DNA of 64,000 nt from Pseudomonas fluvialis. GTDB lineage: Bacteria; Pseudomonadota; Gammaproteobacteria; Pseudomonadales; Pseudomonadaceae. Where the stretch lies: the NCBI RefSeq assembly GCF_014207935.1, contig NZ_JACHLL010000008.1:1-64000 (forward strand), written 5' to 3'. The position numbers and the translations under genes were made by a program. This document shows positions 1-8,800 of the stretch, in pieces; within the stretch, counting starts at the first letter, position 1; every line of letters starts with the position of its first letter. The notes below the pieces were generated by a model. It was not told where the DNA came from and made no database searches. It saw nothing but the letters and a program-made list of their open reading frames with translations.

Positions 1-1107
1 AAGGCCATCCAGGTGGAGGACGGTCAGGCCGTGAAGGCCGGCGACCTGCTGGTGGAACTGGATGCGCAGATCACCGGCGCCGACGTGCAGCGCCTGGACA
101 GTGACCTGCTCGCCGCCCAGGTCGACGTCGCCCGCGCCGGCGCCCTGCTCGAAGCCATAGACACCAGTCGGCCGCCGGCGCCGCTGGCCAGCCGCATGCC
201 CCAGGCCAGCGCCGAGCAGCAGGCTTCGGCGCAGACCTGGCTGCAGGGGCAGTACCTGGAACTGAGCAGCGCTCTGCAGCAGGGCGAGGCCGAGATCGCC
301 CAGCGCCAGGCCGAGATCCAGGCCGCCCAGGCCTGGGTGGCCAAGCTGCAGGAGTCCCTGCCCATCACCCGCCAGCTGTCCGAGGACTACAAGCGCCTGC
401 TGGACAAGGCCATCGTCAGCAAGCACGCCTACCTGGAGCGCGAACAGCGGCGCCTGGATCAGGAGCGCGAACTGGCCATCCAGCAGGCTCGGGTGCTCGA
501 ACTCAAGGCCGCCAGGCTGGAAGCCGAACGCCGCCGCCAGGGCGTGATCGCCCAGACCCGCCGCGCCATGCTCGACCTGCAGCACGAGGCCCAACAGCGC
601 GCCACCGCCCTGGCCCAGGAACTGGCCAAGGCCCGCCAGCGCGACCGCCTGACCCGTCTGACCGCTCCGGTGGACGGCACTGTACAGCAGCTGGCCATCC
701 ATACCCCCGGCGGCGTGGTCACCGAGGCCCAGCCGCTGATGGTCATTGTGCCCAGGGACCAGCCGGTGGAAGTGGAAGCCATGCTGGAAAACAAGGACAT
801 CGGCTTCGTGCGCCCAGGACAGGAGGTGGAGATCAAGGTCGAGACCTTCACCTTCACCAAGTACGGCGTGCTGCACGGCACCGTGATGAGCATCTCCAAC
901 GACGCCATCGAGGACGAGAAGCTCGGCCTGGTGTACAGCGCGCGCATCCAGCTGAAAGACAGCCGCATCCAGGTGGGCGGGCAGTGGATCGCACTGTCGC
1001 CGGGCATGGCGGTGCGCGCGGAAGTGAAGACGGACAAGCGCAAGGTGATCGACTACTTCCTGAGCCCGCTCAGGGAGTATCAGGAAGAGAGCCTGTCGGA
1101 AAGATAG
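1..1107 (+). CDS. HlyD-family type I secretion membrane fusion protein (5' truncated)
   Basis: This is the periplasmic adaptor of a type I secretion system, which links an inner-membrane ABC exporter to a TolC-type outer-membrane channel. The frame is open from base 1, so the N-terminus, with its transmembrane anchor, lies outside the window. What remains starts in the lipoyl half-motif (VEDGQAVKAGDLLVELD), passes through a long Ala/Gln/Glu-rich coiled coil, returns to the second lipoyl half (LTAPVDGTVQQL) and ends in the HlyD beta-barrel domain. The family usually has about 430-480 residues, so roughly 70-100 are missing. The RTX gene begins 22 bases downstream and is the likely substrate. 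The partner ABC transporter is probably upstream, off the window; that is inference. Confidence 0.9.
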   Translation, partial: KAIQVEDGQAVKAGDLLVELDAQITGADVQRLDSDLLAAQVDVARAGALLEAIDTSRPPAPLASRMPQASAEQQASAQTWLQGQYLELSSALQQGEAEIAQRQAEIQAAQAWVAKLQESLPITRQLSEDYKRLLDKAIVSKHAYLEREQRRLDQERELAIQQARVLELKAARLEAERRRQGVIAQTRRAMLDLQHEAQQRATALAQELAKARQRDRLTRLTAPVDGTVQQLAIHTPGGVVTEAQPLMVIVPRDQPVEVEAMLENKDIGFVRPGQEVEIKVETFTFTKYGVLHGTVMSISNDAIEDEKLGLVYSARIQLKDSRIQVGGQWIALSPGMAVRAEVKTDKRKVIDYFLSPLREYQEESLSER

Positions 1108-1129
1108 TTAGCTACCAAGGAGAAGACCG

Positions 1130-4100
1130 ATGTCTGACGTAAGGATGGTTCAGGGCAGTGCGGACGGCGATACCTACCAGTTCAACCTGGGTGACGGTGA
1201 GCTGGTCATCAACGAAGTGACCAACAATCCGGGCGCCGAGGATGTGCTGCGTTTCGGCGAGGGGGTTTCTCCTTGGGAGCTTCAACTCGTTAGGGTTGGG
1301 CGCGATCTTCACTTTGCTCACTTTAATGGCACTGATCGAGTGATTGTGCGCAACTGGTTCAGTAGCACTACGACTTCAGCAACGTTTTCCAGTAGCAGCA
1401 CCCTGGAACGTGTCGAGTTCTTCGAGGGGGGGGGCTGGACTCAGGCGGATATCGCTGAACGCGGTATTTTCAGCCTGGGCAGCGATGCTAATGACACCCT
1501 TGTTGGATGGTCAGGTAAAGACCTCATGCAGGGTGGAAATGGATTCGACGTGCTTGACGCTGGTGCGGGCACCAATTGGATGGAGGGTGGCGATGGTGGT
1601 GACTGGTTGAGGGTCAGCGCTTCTGCCACCGATAACATCTTCGATGGTGGGGGCGGCGATGACATTTTGCAGGGCAGTTACAACAGCGATACCTACATTT
1701 TTGGCTGGGGTGACGGAGTGGACGTCATCAACGAGCTAGGCAGCAATAGCGGCGCTGTGGATGAGCTGCAGCTGTCTTTTAGTGCCAGTGACGTCGAGCT
1801 GCGCAAGGTTGGGCGCAATCTGGAGGTTGTGAATCACAACGGCGAAGAGAAGGTAGTGGTGAGCAACTGGTTCAGCAGTACTACTGCCTCGGCGAGCATT
1901 TCGACCGCCAGTGCTCTGGAACGGATCGTCTTCTGGGGGCAAGGGGAACCCAATGTGGTGGAGCAACCCCTGTTGGCGGAGTGGGGCTTTGCCAGTCGTG
2001 GCACCGAGGGAGTCGATAGCCTGGTGGGCTGGTCCGGTAACGACCAGATGTATGGCGAAGGCGGCAATGATGTGCTGGATGCCGGCGCGGGGATGAACTC
2101 CCTGAGCGGTGGTGCCGGCAACGACCTGCTCAAGGTCACCTCAAGCGCAGTCGACAACCGCTTCGAGGGTGGCGCCGGCAACGACACCCTCAATGGCAGC
2201 TACAACAGCGATACCTACGTCTTTGGCTGGGGCGATGGCGTCGATGTCATCAACGAGCTGGGCAGCAACAGCGGCTCGATGGATGAGTTGCAGCTGTCCT
2301 TTAGTCTCGGTGAAGTCGAGTGGCGCAAGGTTGGGCGCAATTTGGAAGTCGTTCATCACTACGGTGATGAGAAGTTGGTGGTGAACAACTGGTTCAGCAG
2401 TACTACTGCCTCGGCGAGCATTTCGACCGCCAGTGCTCTGGAACGGATCGTCTTCTGGGGGCAAGGGGAACCCAATGTGGTGGAGCAACCCCTGTTGGCA
2501 GAGTGGGGCTTTGCCAGTCGTGGCACCGAGGGAGTCGATAGCCTGGTGGGCTGGTCCGGTAACGACCAGATGTATGGCGAAGGCGGCAATGATGTGCTGG
2601 ATGCCGGCGCGGGGATGAATTCCCTGAGCGGTGGTGCCGGCAACGACCTGCTCAAGGTCACCTCAAGCGCAGTCGACAACCGCTTCGAGGGTGGCGCCGG
2701 CAACGACACCCTCAATGGCAGCTACAACAGCGATACCTACGTCTTTGGCTGGGGCGATGGCGTCGATGTCATCAACGAGCTGGGCAGCAACAGCGGCTCG
2801 ATGGATGAGTTGCAGCTGTCCTTTAGTCTCGGTGAAGTCGAGTGGCGCAAGGTTGGGCGCAATTTGGAAGTCGTTCACCACTACGGTGATGAGAAGTTGG
2901 TGGTGAACAACTGGTTCAGCAGTACTACTGCCTCGGCGAGCATTTCGACCGCCAGTGCTCTGGAACGGATCGTCTTCTGGGGGCAAGGGGAATCAAATGT
3001 GGTGGAGCAACCCCTGTTGGCAGAGTGGGGCTTTGCCAGTCGTGGCACCGAGGGAGTCGATAGCCTAGTGGGCTGGTCCGGTAACGACCACATGTATGGC
3101 GAAGGCGGCAATGATGTGCTGGATGCCGGCGCGGGGATGAACTCCCTGAGCGGTGGTGCCGGCAACGACCTGCTCAAGGTCACCTCAAGCGCAGTCGACA
3201 ACCGCTTCGAGGGCGGTGCTGGCAACGACACCCTCAATGGCAGCTACAACGGCGACACCTATTTCTTCGGCGCTGGCGATGGCGTGGATGTCATCAATGA
3301 GCTGCGCAACAACAGCGGCGCGGTGGATGTGCTGGAGCTGAATGTCGATTACGCGGGGCTGGACATGGTCAAGGCCGGTCGCAACCTGGAAATCGTCTAT
3401 CGCAATGGCGCGGACAAGGTGGTGGTCAGCAACTTCTTCAGCAGCACTACCTCGGCTGCGACCTTCTCCGCTGGAAGTTCGCTGGAGCAGATCGCCTTCC
3501 ATGAGAGTGGTGAACGGACCGTTCTGGATCAGCGCCATTTCGACGCCTGGGCCATGAACAGTCACGGCACCGAGGGTGCTGATAGCCTGGTGGGCTGGGC
3601 CGGCAGTGAGCAGATGTATGGCTGGGGCGGCGATGATGTGCTGGATGCGGGTGCCGGTAACTGGAATCACCTGGTCGGCGGCGATGGTAATGACCTGCTG
3701 AAGGTCGGCTCGGCCGCCCTCAGCAATTACCTCGAAGGCGGTGCCGGCAACGACACCCTGCAGGGCAGCCACAACAGCGACACCTATCGCTTCAACCTGG
3801 GTGATGGCCTCGATCTGGTTCGGGAGAGCGGCAGCATCGCTGGCGCGGTCGATCGCCTGGAGATAGGCGACAGCATCGACGCCGACGATCTCTGGCTGGA
3901 GCGTTCGGCCAACGATCTGGTCATCCGTTCGCTGGATGCTCAGGATCAGGTGCGCATTGCCGACTGGTACAGCCGCTCCTCGGCCAGGCTGGAGGTGATT
4001 CAGTTGGCCGACGGCAAGCAGCTGGTGGAGAGCCAGGTGCAGTCGCTGGTCAACGCCATGGCCGGTTTCGGTGTGCCACCGGGAGGCAGTGTTGCTCTGA

Positions 4101-4153
4101 CAACCGAGCAGCGCCAGCAGTTGGATGTTGTACTGGCTGCTAGCTGGCAGTAA
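1130..4153 (+). CDS. RTX (haemolysin-type calcium-binding) repeat protein
   Basis: A 1007-residue acidic protein with no Sec signal and almost no cysteine, as expected of a type I secretion substrate that folds outside on binding calcium. It is built from five repeats of 174 residues. Each begins with RTX nonapeptides of the GGxGxDxL type (GEGGNDVLDAG, GGAGNDLL, GGAGNDTL), continues through a calcium-binding-related module (DTYVFGWGDGVDVINE) and ends with NWFSSTT...SALERI. A half-unit precedes the array. The last 60 residues lack RTX motifs and are the probable secretion signal. No catalytic domain is visible, so an adhesin, matrix or surface-layer role is inference only. The start is supported by AAGGAG upstream of ATG 1130. 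The partial HlyD gene lies 22 bases upstream. Confidence 0.88.
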   Translation: MSDVRMVQGSADGDTYQFNLGDGELVINEVTNNPGAEDVLRFGEGVSPWELQLVRVGRDLHFAHFNGTDRVIVRNWFSSTTTSATFSSSSTLERVEFFEGGGWTQADIAERGIFSLGSDANDTLVGWSGKDLMQGGNGFDVLDAGAGTNWMEGGDGGDWLRVSASATDNIFDGGGGDDILQGSYNSDTYIFGWGDGVDVINELGSNSGAVDELQLSFSASDVELRKVGRNLEVVNHNGEEKVVVSNWFSSTTASASISTASALERIVFWGQGEPNVVEQPLLAEWGFASRGTEGVDSLVGWSGNDQMYGEGGNDVLDAGAGMNSLSGGAGNDLLKVTSSAVDNRFEGGAGNDTLNGSYNSDTYVFGWGDGVDVINELGSNSGSMDELQLSFSLGEVEWRKVGRNLEVVHHYGDEKLVVNNWFSSTTASASISTASALERIVFWGQGEPNVVEQPLLAEWGFASRGTEGVDSLVGWSGNDQMYGEGGNDVLDAGAGMNSLSGGAGNDLLKVTSSAVDNRFEGGAGNDTLNGSYNSDTYVFGWGDGVDVINELGSNSGSMDELQLSFSLGEVEWRKVGRNLEVVHHYGDEKLVVNNWFSSTTASASISTASALERIVFWGQGESNVVEQPLLAEWGFASRGTEGVDSLVGWSGNDHMYGEGGNDVLDAGAGMNSLSGGAGNDLLKVTSSAVDNRFEGGAGNDTLNGSYNGDTYFFGAGDGVDVINELRNNSGAVDVLELNVDYAGLDMVKAGRNLEIVYRNGADKVVVSNFFSSTTSAATFSAGSSLEQIAFHESGERTVLDQRHFDAWAMNSHGTEGADSLVGWAGSEQMYGWGGDDVLDAGAGNWNHLVGGDGNDLLKVGSAALSNYLEGGAGNDTLQGSHNSDTYRFNLGDGLDLVRESGSIAGAVDRLEIGDSIDADDLWLERSANDLVIRSLDAQDQVRIADWYSRSSARLEVIQLADGKQLVESQVQSLVNAMAGFGVPPGGSVALTTEQRQQLDVVLAASWQ
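1864..3250 (+). repeat. Nearly identical 522-bp tandem repeats inside the RTX gene
   Basis: The period is exactly 522 bp (174 codons). Units begin near 1864, 2386 and 2908, and the third diverges after about 3240. Units differ at only a few bases (for example ttggcg/ttggca near 1977/2499 and atcact/accact near 2355/2877). The flanking units in the same gene (from about 1342 and 3430) match only at protein level. Confidence 0.9.
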
Positions 4154-4183
4154 GCCTGAAACTGCTCTTTCTATGTCAATAAG

Positions 4184-4212
4184 AACACCGGCCTCAGTGC
4201 CGGTGTTTTTCT
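4184..4212 (+). terminator. Rho-independent terminator of the RTX gene
   Basis: A perfect 9-bp stem (aacaccggc, 4184-4192; gccggtgtt, 4199-4207) with a 6-base loop is followed by a T run. It lies 31 bases after the RTX stop codon. The remaining space to earP (4213-4342) is AT-rich and probably holds its promoter, but I could not assign one convincingly. Confidence 0.9.
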
Positions 4213-4342
4213 GTTATCGGTCGAGGTAATTAATCATCGTACGAGCGCACAGCCGCTAATAATTAAACCTGCGCTGTTCCTATCGGTATTTGCTCCACGG
4301 CTGATGCACAATCGGCCCCTCAACGATTGACGAGAGCAGGTT

Positions 4343-5491
4343 ATGGCGGGGCAGTGGGACATCTTCTGTGCGGTGGTGGACAACTACGGCGATATCGGCG
4401 TGACCTTGCGTCTGGCCCGCCAACTGGTGGCCGAGCAGGGCGTGGCGGTGCGCTTGTGGGTGGATGATCTGCGCTCATTACAGCCGTTGTGTCCTGCCAC
4501 CTCGCTGACAGAGCCGCAGCAGTGGCTGGAGGGGGTCGAGGTGCGTGCCTGGACGGTTGAGGCGACCGCCGACGTTGTGCCGGGCGAGGTGGTGATCGAG
4601 GCCTTTGCCTGTGAGCTGCCGGCTACTTTTATCGCGGCCATGGCTGCCCAGCCGCGCCCGCCGCTGTGGCTGAATCTGGAGTATCTCAGCGCCGAGGATT
4701 GGGTGGCGGGCTGTCACGCGCTGCCGTCGCCGCAGCCTTCCGGCCTGCGCAAGTTCTTTTTCTTTCCCGGCTTTACCGAAGGGACCGGCGGCCTGTTGCG
4801 TGAGGGCGATCTGCTGGCGTGTCGTGATGCGTTGCAGGCTGACGTGGCCGCGCGTACAGCCTTTCTCGAACGCCTAGGCGTCACGCTGCAGGCCGGGGCG
4901 CGACTGATCTCGCTGTTTGCCTATGAAAATACCGGGCTCGGCGAATGGCTGGAGGCCATGGCCGGTGGCGAGGAGGCAGTGCAGTTGCTGGTGCCGCAGG
5001 GGCGCATCCAGGCGCAGCTGCAGGATTGGCTGGGTGTGGCGGCGATGCAGCCTGGGCAGGTCTGGCAGCGCGGTTGCCTGCAGGTACAGTTGCTGTCCTT
5101 CATGGAGCAGGGCGATTACGACCGGCTGCTGTGGTGCTGCGATTTCAATGCGGTGCGCGGCGAGGATTCCTTCGTGCGTGCGCAGTGGGCGGCGCGGCCA
5201 CTGCTTTGGCACATCTACCAGCAGGCGGAGGATGCGCACTGGGACAAGCTGGAGGCATTCCTGGGGCTGTATGTCGAGGGGCTCAGCGAGCCGGCGGCAC
5301 TGGCGTTGCTCGGATTGTGGCGGGCCTGGAATGCGGGGCAGGGCATGGGCCCGGCCTGGCAGGTGCTGCAGCCGCATTGGCTGGAGCTGGCCGAGCACGC
5401 CCGCCAATGGAGCGCCCGGAAGGCCGCTTATCCTGATCTTGCGACGGCTCTGGCGCAGTTTTACCGAAATTCGCTATCATGCGCGGCCTAG
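4343..5491 (+). CDS. earP: EF-P arginine rhamnosyltransferase EarP
   Basis: EarP transfers rhamnose from dTDP-beta-L-rhamnose to arginine 32 of EF-P, which activates EF-P for translation through polyproline. The 382-residue protein carries the family signature at its N-terminus (WDIFCAVVDNYGDIG, residues 5-19), including Asp13 and Asp17. The R-G-E-D-S block places a glutamate at residue 274, matching the third catalytic acid described for Pseudomonas EarP. Length is normal for the family (DUF2331). The ATG has a GAGCAGG-type ribosome site. efp follows after 36 bases on the same strand, the usual pairing, so the assignment is secure. Confidence 0.97.
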   Translation: MAGQWDIFCAVVDNYGDIGVTLRLARQLVAEQGVAVRLWVDDLRSLQPLCPATSLTEPQQWLEGVEVRAWTVEATADVVPGEVVIEAFACELPATFIAAMAAQPRPPLWLNLEYLSAEDWVAGCHALPSPQPSGLRKFFFFPGFTEGTGGLLREGDLLACRDALQADVAARTAFLERLGVTLQAGARLISLFAYENTGLGEWLEAMAGGEEAVQLLVPQGRIQAQLQDWLGVAAMQPGQVWQRGCLQVQLLSFMEQGDYDRLLWCCDFNAVRGEDSFVRAQWAARPLLWHIYQQAEDAHWDKLEAFLGLYVEGLSEPAALALLGLWRAWNAGQGMGPAWQVLQPHWLELAEHARQWSARKAAYPDLATALAQFYRNSLSCAA

Positions 5492-5527
5492 AAATTCGTA
5501 CCTCCATCTATATCCCGGATATTTCGT

Positions 5528-6103
5528 ATGAAAACCGCACAAGAAATGAAGGCCAACAGCGTCGCTCTGATCGACGGTCATCCTTGGCTCATCCAGAAAG
5601 CTGAATTCACCAAGTCCGGTCGTAACAGCGCCATCGTCAAGATGAAGCTGAAGAACCTGATCAACGGCTCCAAGACCGAGACCGTGTACAAGGCCGACGA
5701 CAAGATGGAGCCGGTCATCCTTGAGCGCAAGGAAGTGACCCTGTCCTACATCAGCGGTGACGACTACGTCTTCATGGACCCGGAGTACAACTCCTACGAG
5801 CTGCGCGCCGAAGACCTGGAAAGCGTTCTGCCGTTCATCGAAGAAGGCATGACTGACGTCTGCGAAGCCGTGTTCTTCGAAGGCAAAGTGATCTCCGTTG
5901 ACCTGCCGACCACCATCGTGCGTCAGATCACCTACACCGAGAACTCCGCCCGTGGCGATACTTCCGGCAAGGTAATGAAGCCGGCCAAGCTGGCCAACGG
6001 TACCGAAGTCAAGGTTGCAGACTTCTGCAACATCGACGACTGGATCGAAATCGACACCCGCGACGGTTCCTACAAGGGCCGTACTCAGGCTCCGCAGGCC
6101 TAA
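5528..6103 (+). CDS. efp: Translation elongation factor P, Arg32 type
   Basis: EF-P binds between the P and E sites of the ribosome and rescues stalling at consecutive prolines. The 191-residue protein has the KOW-like domain I followed by two OB-fold domains. Its acceptor loop reads KSGRNSA, placing arginine at position 32 where the enterobacterial form has lysine. This residue is the EarP substrate, and earP lies immediately upstream, so this is the rhamnosylated EF-P branch and not the EpmA/EpmB lysylated branch. It ends just before a strong terminator. Confidence 0.98.
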   Translation: MKTAQEMKANSVALIDGHPWLIQKAEFTKSGRNSAIVKMKLKNLINGSKTETVYKADDKMEPVILERKEVTLSYISGDDYVFMDPEYNSYELRAEDLESVLPFIEEGMTDVCEAVFFEGKVISVDLPTTIVRQITYTENSARGDTSGKVMKPAKLANGTEVKVADFCNIDDWIEIDTRDGSYKGRTQAPQA

Positions 6104-6121
6104 GTCATCGCGTGTCTCCAG

Positions 6122-6150
6122 AGCCCGGCCTAGTGCCGGGCTTTGTGTTT
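6122..6150 (+). terminator. Rho-independent terminator after efp
   Basis: A perfect 8-bp stem (agcccggc, 6122-6129; gccgggct, 6135-6142) with a 5-base loop is followed by ttgtgttt. It begins 19 bases after the efp stop codon. Confidence 0.88.
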
Positions 6151-6164
6151 GTAGCGAGAGAACA

Positions 6165-6920
6165 ATGGATCTGATCACGGCTGGTGTGCATGTGTTGCTG
6201 GGTGCCTTGCTCGGCACCATTGGCGGACTGTTCGGCATAGGCGGCGGACTGATTGCCATTCCGGCACTGGGCATTCTGTTCGGCCTGGACCAGCAGTTGG
6301 CCCAGGGCACGGCCCTGGTGATGGTGGTGCCCAATGTGCTGCTGGCCTTGTGGCGCTATCACCAGCACAACCCGATCGACCATCGCCATGCGCTGGCGTT
6401 GGGACTCTCCGGCCTGTTAAGCGCCTGGCTGGCATCGCTGCTGGCGCTGCAGCTGGATGCCCGCAGCATGCGCTATGCCTTCGTCGGCTTCCTCCTGGCG
6501 CTGGCCCTGTTCAATTTGTGGCGTCTGTACCGGCCCTTGCCGGCCGCGGGTCAGGGGCTGCGCTATCCGTGGCCTTGGCTGAGTGTTCTGGGGGGGCTGT
6601 CCGGCCTGCTGGGCGGGCTGTTTGCCGTGGGCAGCGCGGTACTGGCGACGCCGAGCCTGACCGCGATCTTTGGCGTTTCCCAGGTCGTTGCCCAGGGTTT
6701 GTCGCTGTCCCTGGCGCTGCCGGCCACGGCGGTGACGCTGGTCACCTATGCCGCCCATGACGAGGTCAACTGGAGCATGGGCATTCCGCTGGCCATTGGT
6801 GGGCTGCTGAGCATCAGCTGGGGGGTGAAGCTGGCCCATGCCTTGCCCGATCGTCTGCTGCGCAAGCTGTTCTGCGGCTTCCTGCTGGTCTGTGCGGTGG
6901 GGCTGGCTGTCATAGCCTGA
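6165..6920 (+). CDS. TauE/SafE-family (DUF81) membrane permease
   Basis: A 251-residue integral membrane protein with about eight hydrophobic segments in two similar halves. Each half opens with the glycine-rich family motif (GTIGGLFGIGGGLIAIP near residue 18 and a matching LGGLFAVGSAVLATP near residue 150). The family is associated with export or uptake of sulfite, sulfoacetate and other organosulfur anions, but substrates are rarely known and nothing here fixes one. ATG 6165 follows GAGAGAA and leaves the protein in register with the first membrane span. The gene converges on the LysR gene, overlapping it by 11 bases. Confidence 0.85.
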   Translation: MDLITAGVHVLLGALLGTIGGLFGIGGGLIAIPALGILFGLDQQLAQGTALVMVVPNVLLALWRYHQHNPIDHRHALALGLSGLLSAWLASLLALQLDARSMRYAFVGFLLALALFNLWRLYRPLPAAGQGLRYPWPWLSVLGGLSGLLGGLFAVGSAVLATPSLTAIFGVSQVVAQGLSLSLALPATAVTLVTYAAHDEVNWSMGIPLAIGGLLSISWGVKLAHALPDRLLRKLFCGFLLVCAVGLAVIA

Positions 6921-7761
6921 AGCCTTCGACAATCTGTTCGGCCAGGGTCTCGGTGACCGGCGACTGGCTGGCCGGGTTGCGCACCAGCACGATGCTGGTG
7001 GCCGGTAACTCCGGCAGGCCGTGGCGGTTGCCGAGGATCTCCAGGTCCGGGGTGATGATACTCTCCAGCTGCGCGGTGATGGCCAGGCCCGCGCTGACCA
7101 CGGCCATCAGCGCCGACAGGCTGGGGCTGGAGTAGGCGATGCGGTAGGGCCGCTCGCTGGCGTCCAGCGCGTTGCAGGCCCAGGCGCGGCAGAAGCAGCC
7201 GGCGCTGAACATCGCCAGCGGCAGCGGGTTGCGCTCGTAGAGGTCCTGGCCGCGTGCCTGGGCCCAGACGAAGCGTTCCTGGCGCAGCAACTGGCCGATC
7301 TCGTCGCCCGGCTGGCGGGTGACGATGGACAGGTCCAGGTCCTGGCGTTGCAGCAGCTGGTAGGACGGCTCGCAGTGCACCTCCACCTGCACCAGCGGAT
7401 AGGCCTGGGAGAAGCGCGCCAGGATGCCCGGCAGAAAACGCATCACGTAGTCGTCCGGGGTGCCGATGCGCACCGCGCCGACCATGTGCGGCTGGCGCAG
7501 GCTGGTGAAGACTTCGCCCTGGAGCTTGAGGATGCGCCGCGCGTAGCCCAGCAGCAGCTGGCCCTCGGCGGTCAGCTGCACGCCGCGCCCCTCGCGCTCG
7601 AACAGCGGGCGCTTGAGCACGTCTTCCTCAAGGCGCTTCATCTGCATGCTGACCGCCGACTGGGTGCGGTTCACTATGTTGGCGGCGCGGGTGAAGCTGC
7701 CGTGGTCGGCGATGGCGACGAAGCTGCGCAGCAGCTCGCTGTCGATGCTGGGATGGCTCAT
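6910..7761 (-). CDS. LysR-family transcriptional regulator
   Basis: This 283-residue protein has a canonical LysR N-terminal winged helix-turn-helix (LLRSFVAIADHGSFTRAANIVNRTQSAVSM, residues 10-39, shown here as a continuous helix-turn-helix block whose key feature is the RTQSAVS recognition helix) and a periplasmic-binding-protein-like effector domain from about residue 90. It is divergent from the small DUF1127 gene, with about 100 bases between them, a usual LysR arrangement, so DUF1127 and its own promoter are candidate targets. The inducer is unknown. Its 3' end overlaps the end of the convergent permease gene. Confidence 0.88.
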   Translation of the reverse strand: MSHPSIDSELLRSFVAIADHGSFTRAANIVNRTQSAVSMQMKRLEEDVLKRPLFEREGRGVQLTAEGQLLLGYARRILKLQGEVFTSLRQPHMVGAVRIGTPDDYVMRFLPGILARFSQAYPLVQVEVHCEPSYQLLQRQDLDLSIVTRQPGDEIGQLLRQERFVWAQARGQDLYERNPLPLAMFSAGCFCRAWACNALDASERPYRIAYSSPSLSALMAVVSAGLAITAQLESIITPDLEILGNRHGLPELPATSIVLVRNPASQSPVTETLAEQIVEGFRL

Positions 7762-7857
7762 GCATCAATTCCTGAGATGAGTGGCATAACGAACATTCGT
7801 TGGATTGATGCTATCGCCCTGGCGACACTGACGCCATACCCGATGGAGGGCATGGCG

Positions 7858-8088
7858 ATGAACAGCAGACAGCAGGGTTTCGTGCAGGTTGGTGGGCTGG
7901 AGAAGGCGCAGTCGGCGCCATTGTGGCGCAGGGCATGGTCGCAGTTGCGGCGCTGGTGGCAGCTGGCCGAGCAGCGTCGGCAGTTGGCGGCGCTGTCCGA
8001 TGCGGCACTCAAGGACATCGGCCTGTCGCGGGCCGATGCCTGGCAGGAAAGCGAGCGGCCGTTCTGGGACGAGCCTCGCAATGACTAG
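7858..8088 (+). CDS. DUF1127 (YjiS-like) small protein
   Basis: A 76-residue basic protein whose C-terminal half carries the DUF1127 pattern (LAALSDAALKDIGLSRAD), typical of short Arg/Trp-rich proteins in alpha- and gammaproteobacteria. Some members act as small RNA-binding or stress regulators of phosphate and C1 metabolism. The role here is unknown. Of three in-frame ATGs (7843, 7852, 7858) the last is preferred, because GGAGGG at 7845-7850 sits seven bases upstream of it. The gene is divergent from the LysR regulator. Confidence 0.72.
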   Translation: MNSRQQGFVQVGGLEKAQSAPLWRRAWSQLRRWWQLAEQRRQLAALSDAALKDIGLSRADAWQESERPFWDEPRND

Positions 8089-8109
8089 GTAGAAACTGCG
8101 GTTAGGGGC

Positions 8110-8138
8110 TTGATTGGTACTATGGTGCCAGATATTCT
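8110..8138 (+). promoter_or_regulatory. Sigma-70-type promoter for the cytochrome cassette
   Basis: TTGATT (8110-8115) and TATTCT (8133-8138) are separated by 17 bases. The start codon of the first cytochrome gene (8174) is 35 bases after the -10 element. No other good hexamer pair was seen between DUF1127 and this gene. Confidence 0.55.
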
Positions 8139-8173
8139 CAGGGCATAACGAGAAAGTACCTGGTGATGCCTGC

Positions 8174-8800
8174 ATGAAAGCCCCGATTGTCTGCCTGTCG
8201 ATGTTCATGTTGTTCAGTCCGTTTGCCGTGGCTGCCGATGCGGCGGTCGGTGAGAAACTCTTCGCCGCCACCTGCGTGGCCTGTCACGGCGCCAAGGCCG
8301 AGGGCAATCCGGCGCTGCAGGCCCCGGCCCTGGCCGGTCAGCAGGCCGATTACCTGCAGCGCCAGCTGACACAGTTTCGTGATGGTCAGCGCGGCGCCAA
8401 AGCCGGCGACGCCGGTGGTGCGCAGATGGCGCCAATGGCCAAGGCCCTGGCCGATGACGCAGCGGTAGCGAATGTGGCGGCCTACCTCGCCAGCCTGCCG
8501 CTGCCCCAGGTGGCGGCCAGCGTGCAAGGTGATGCGGCCCAGGGAGCCAAGCTCTACCAGTCCAAGTGCGGCGCCTGCCATGGAGGCCAGGGCGAGGGCA
8601 ATCCGGCGTTCAGTGCGCCGCGCCTGACTACCGTGGGCGATGCCTACCTCAAAACCCAGGTCGAGCATTTCCGCAGCGGCCTGCGCGGCTACGATGCGGC
8701 CGACCGCTTCGGCAAGCAGATGAAGCTGATGGCCGGCACCGTCAACGAGGCCGAGCTGATCGACATCCTCGCGCACCTGAACAGTCTGGGCGCCAAGTGA
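8174..8800 (+). CDS. Diheme cytochrome c4-like periplasmic protein
   Basis: A 208-residue protein with a Sec signal peptide (residues 1-20, cleavage after AVA) and two c-type haem motifs, CVACH at 34-38 and CGACH at 132-136. Each is followed by a GNP sequence and a distal methionine region, the duplicated architecture of cytochrome c4. It probably carries electrons in the periplasm. Upstream codons from 8114 are open, but ATG 8174 starts exactly at the signal peptide. Its stop overlaps the start of the next gene (TGATG), so the two are translationally coupled, and this cytochrome is the natural electron partner of the diheme peroxidase-like protein. Confidence 0.88.
   Translation: MKAPIVCLSMFMLFSPFAVAADAAVGEKLFAATCVACHGAKAEGNPALQAPALAGQQADYLQRQLTQFRDGQRGAKAGDAGGAQMAPMAKALADDAAVANVAAYLASLPLPQVAASVQGDAAQGAKLYQSKCGACHGGQGEGNPAFSAPRLTTVGDAYLKTQVEHFRSGLRGYDAADRFGKQMKLMAGTVNEAELIDILAHLNSLGAK

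Noticed and set aside
4213..4342. A promoter for earP was sought in the AT-rich stretch
   Set aside because: Several -10-like sequences exist, but none has a partner -35 at 16-18 bases, so no promoter is annotated.
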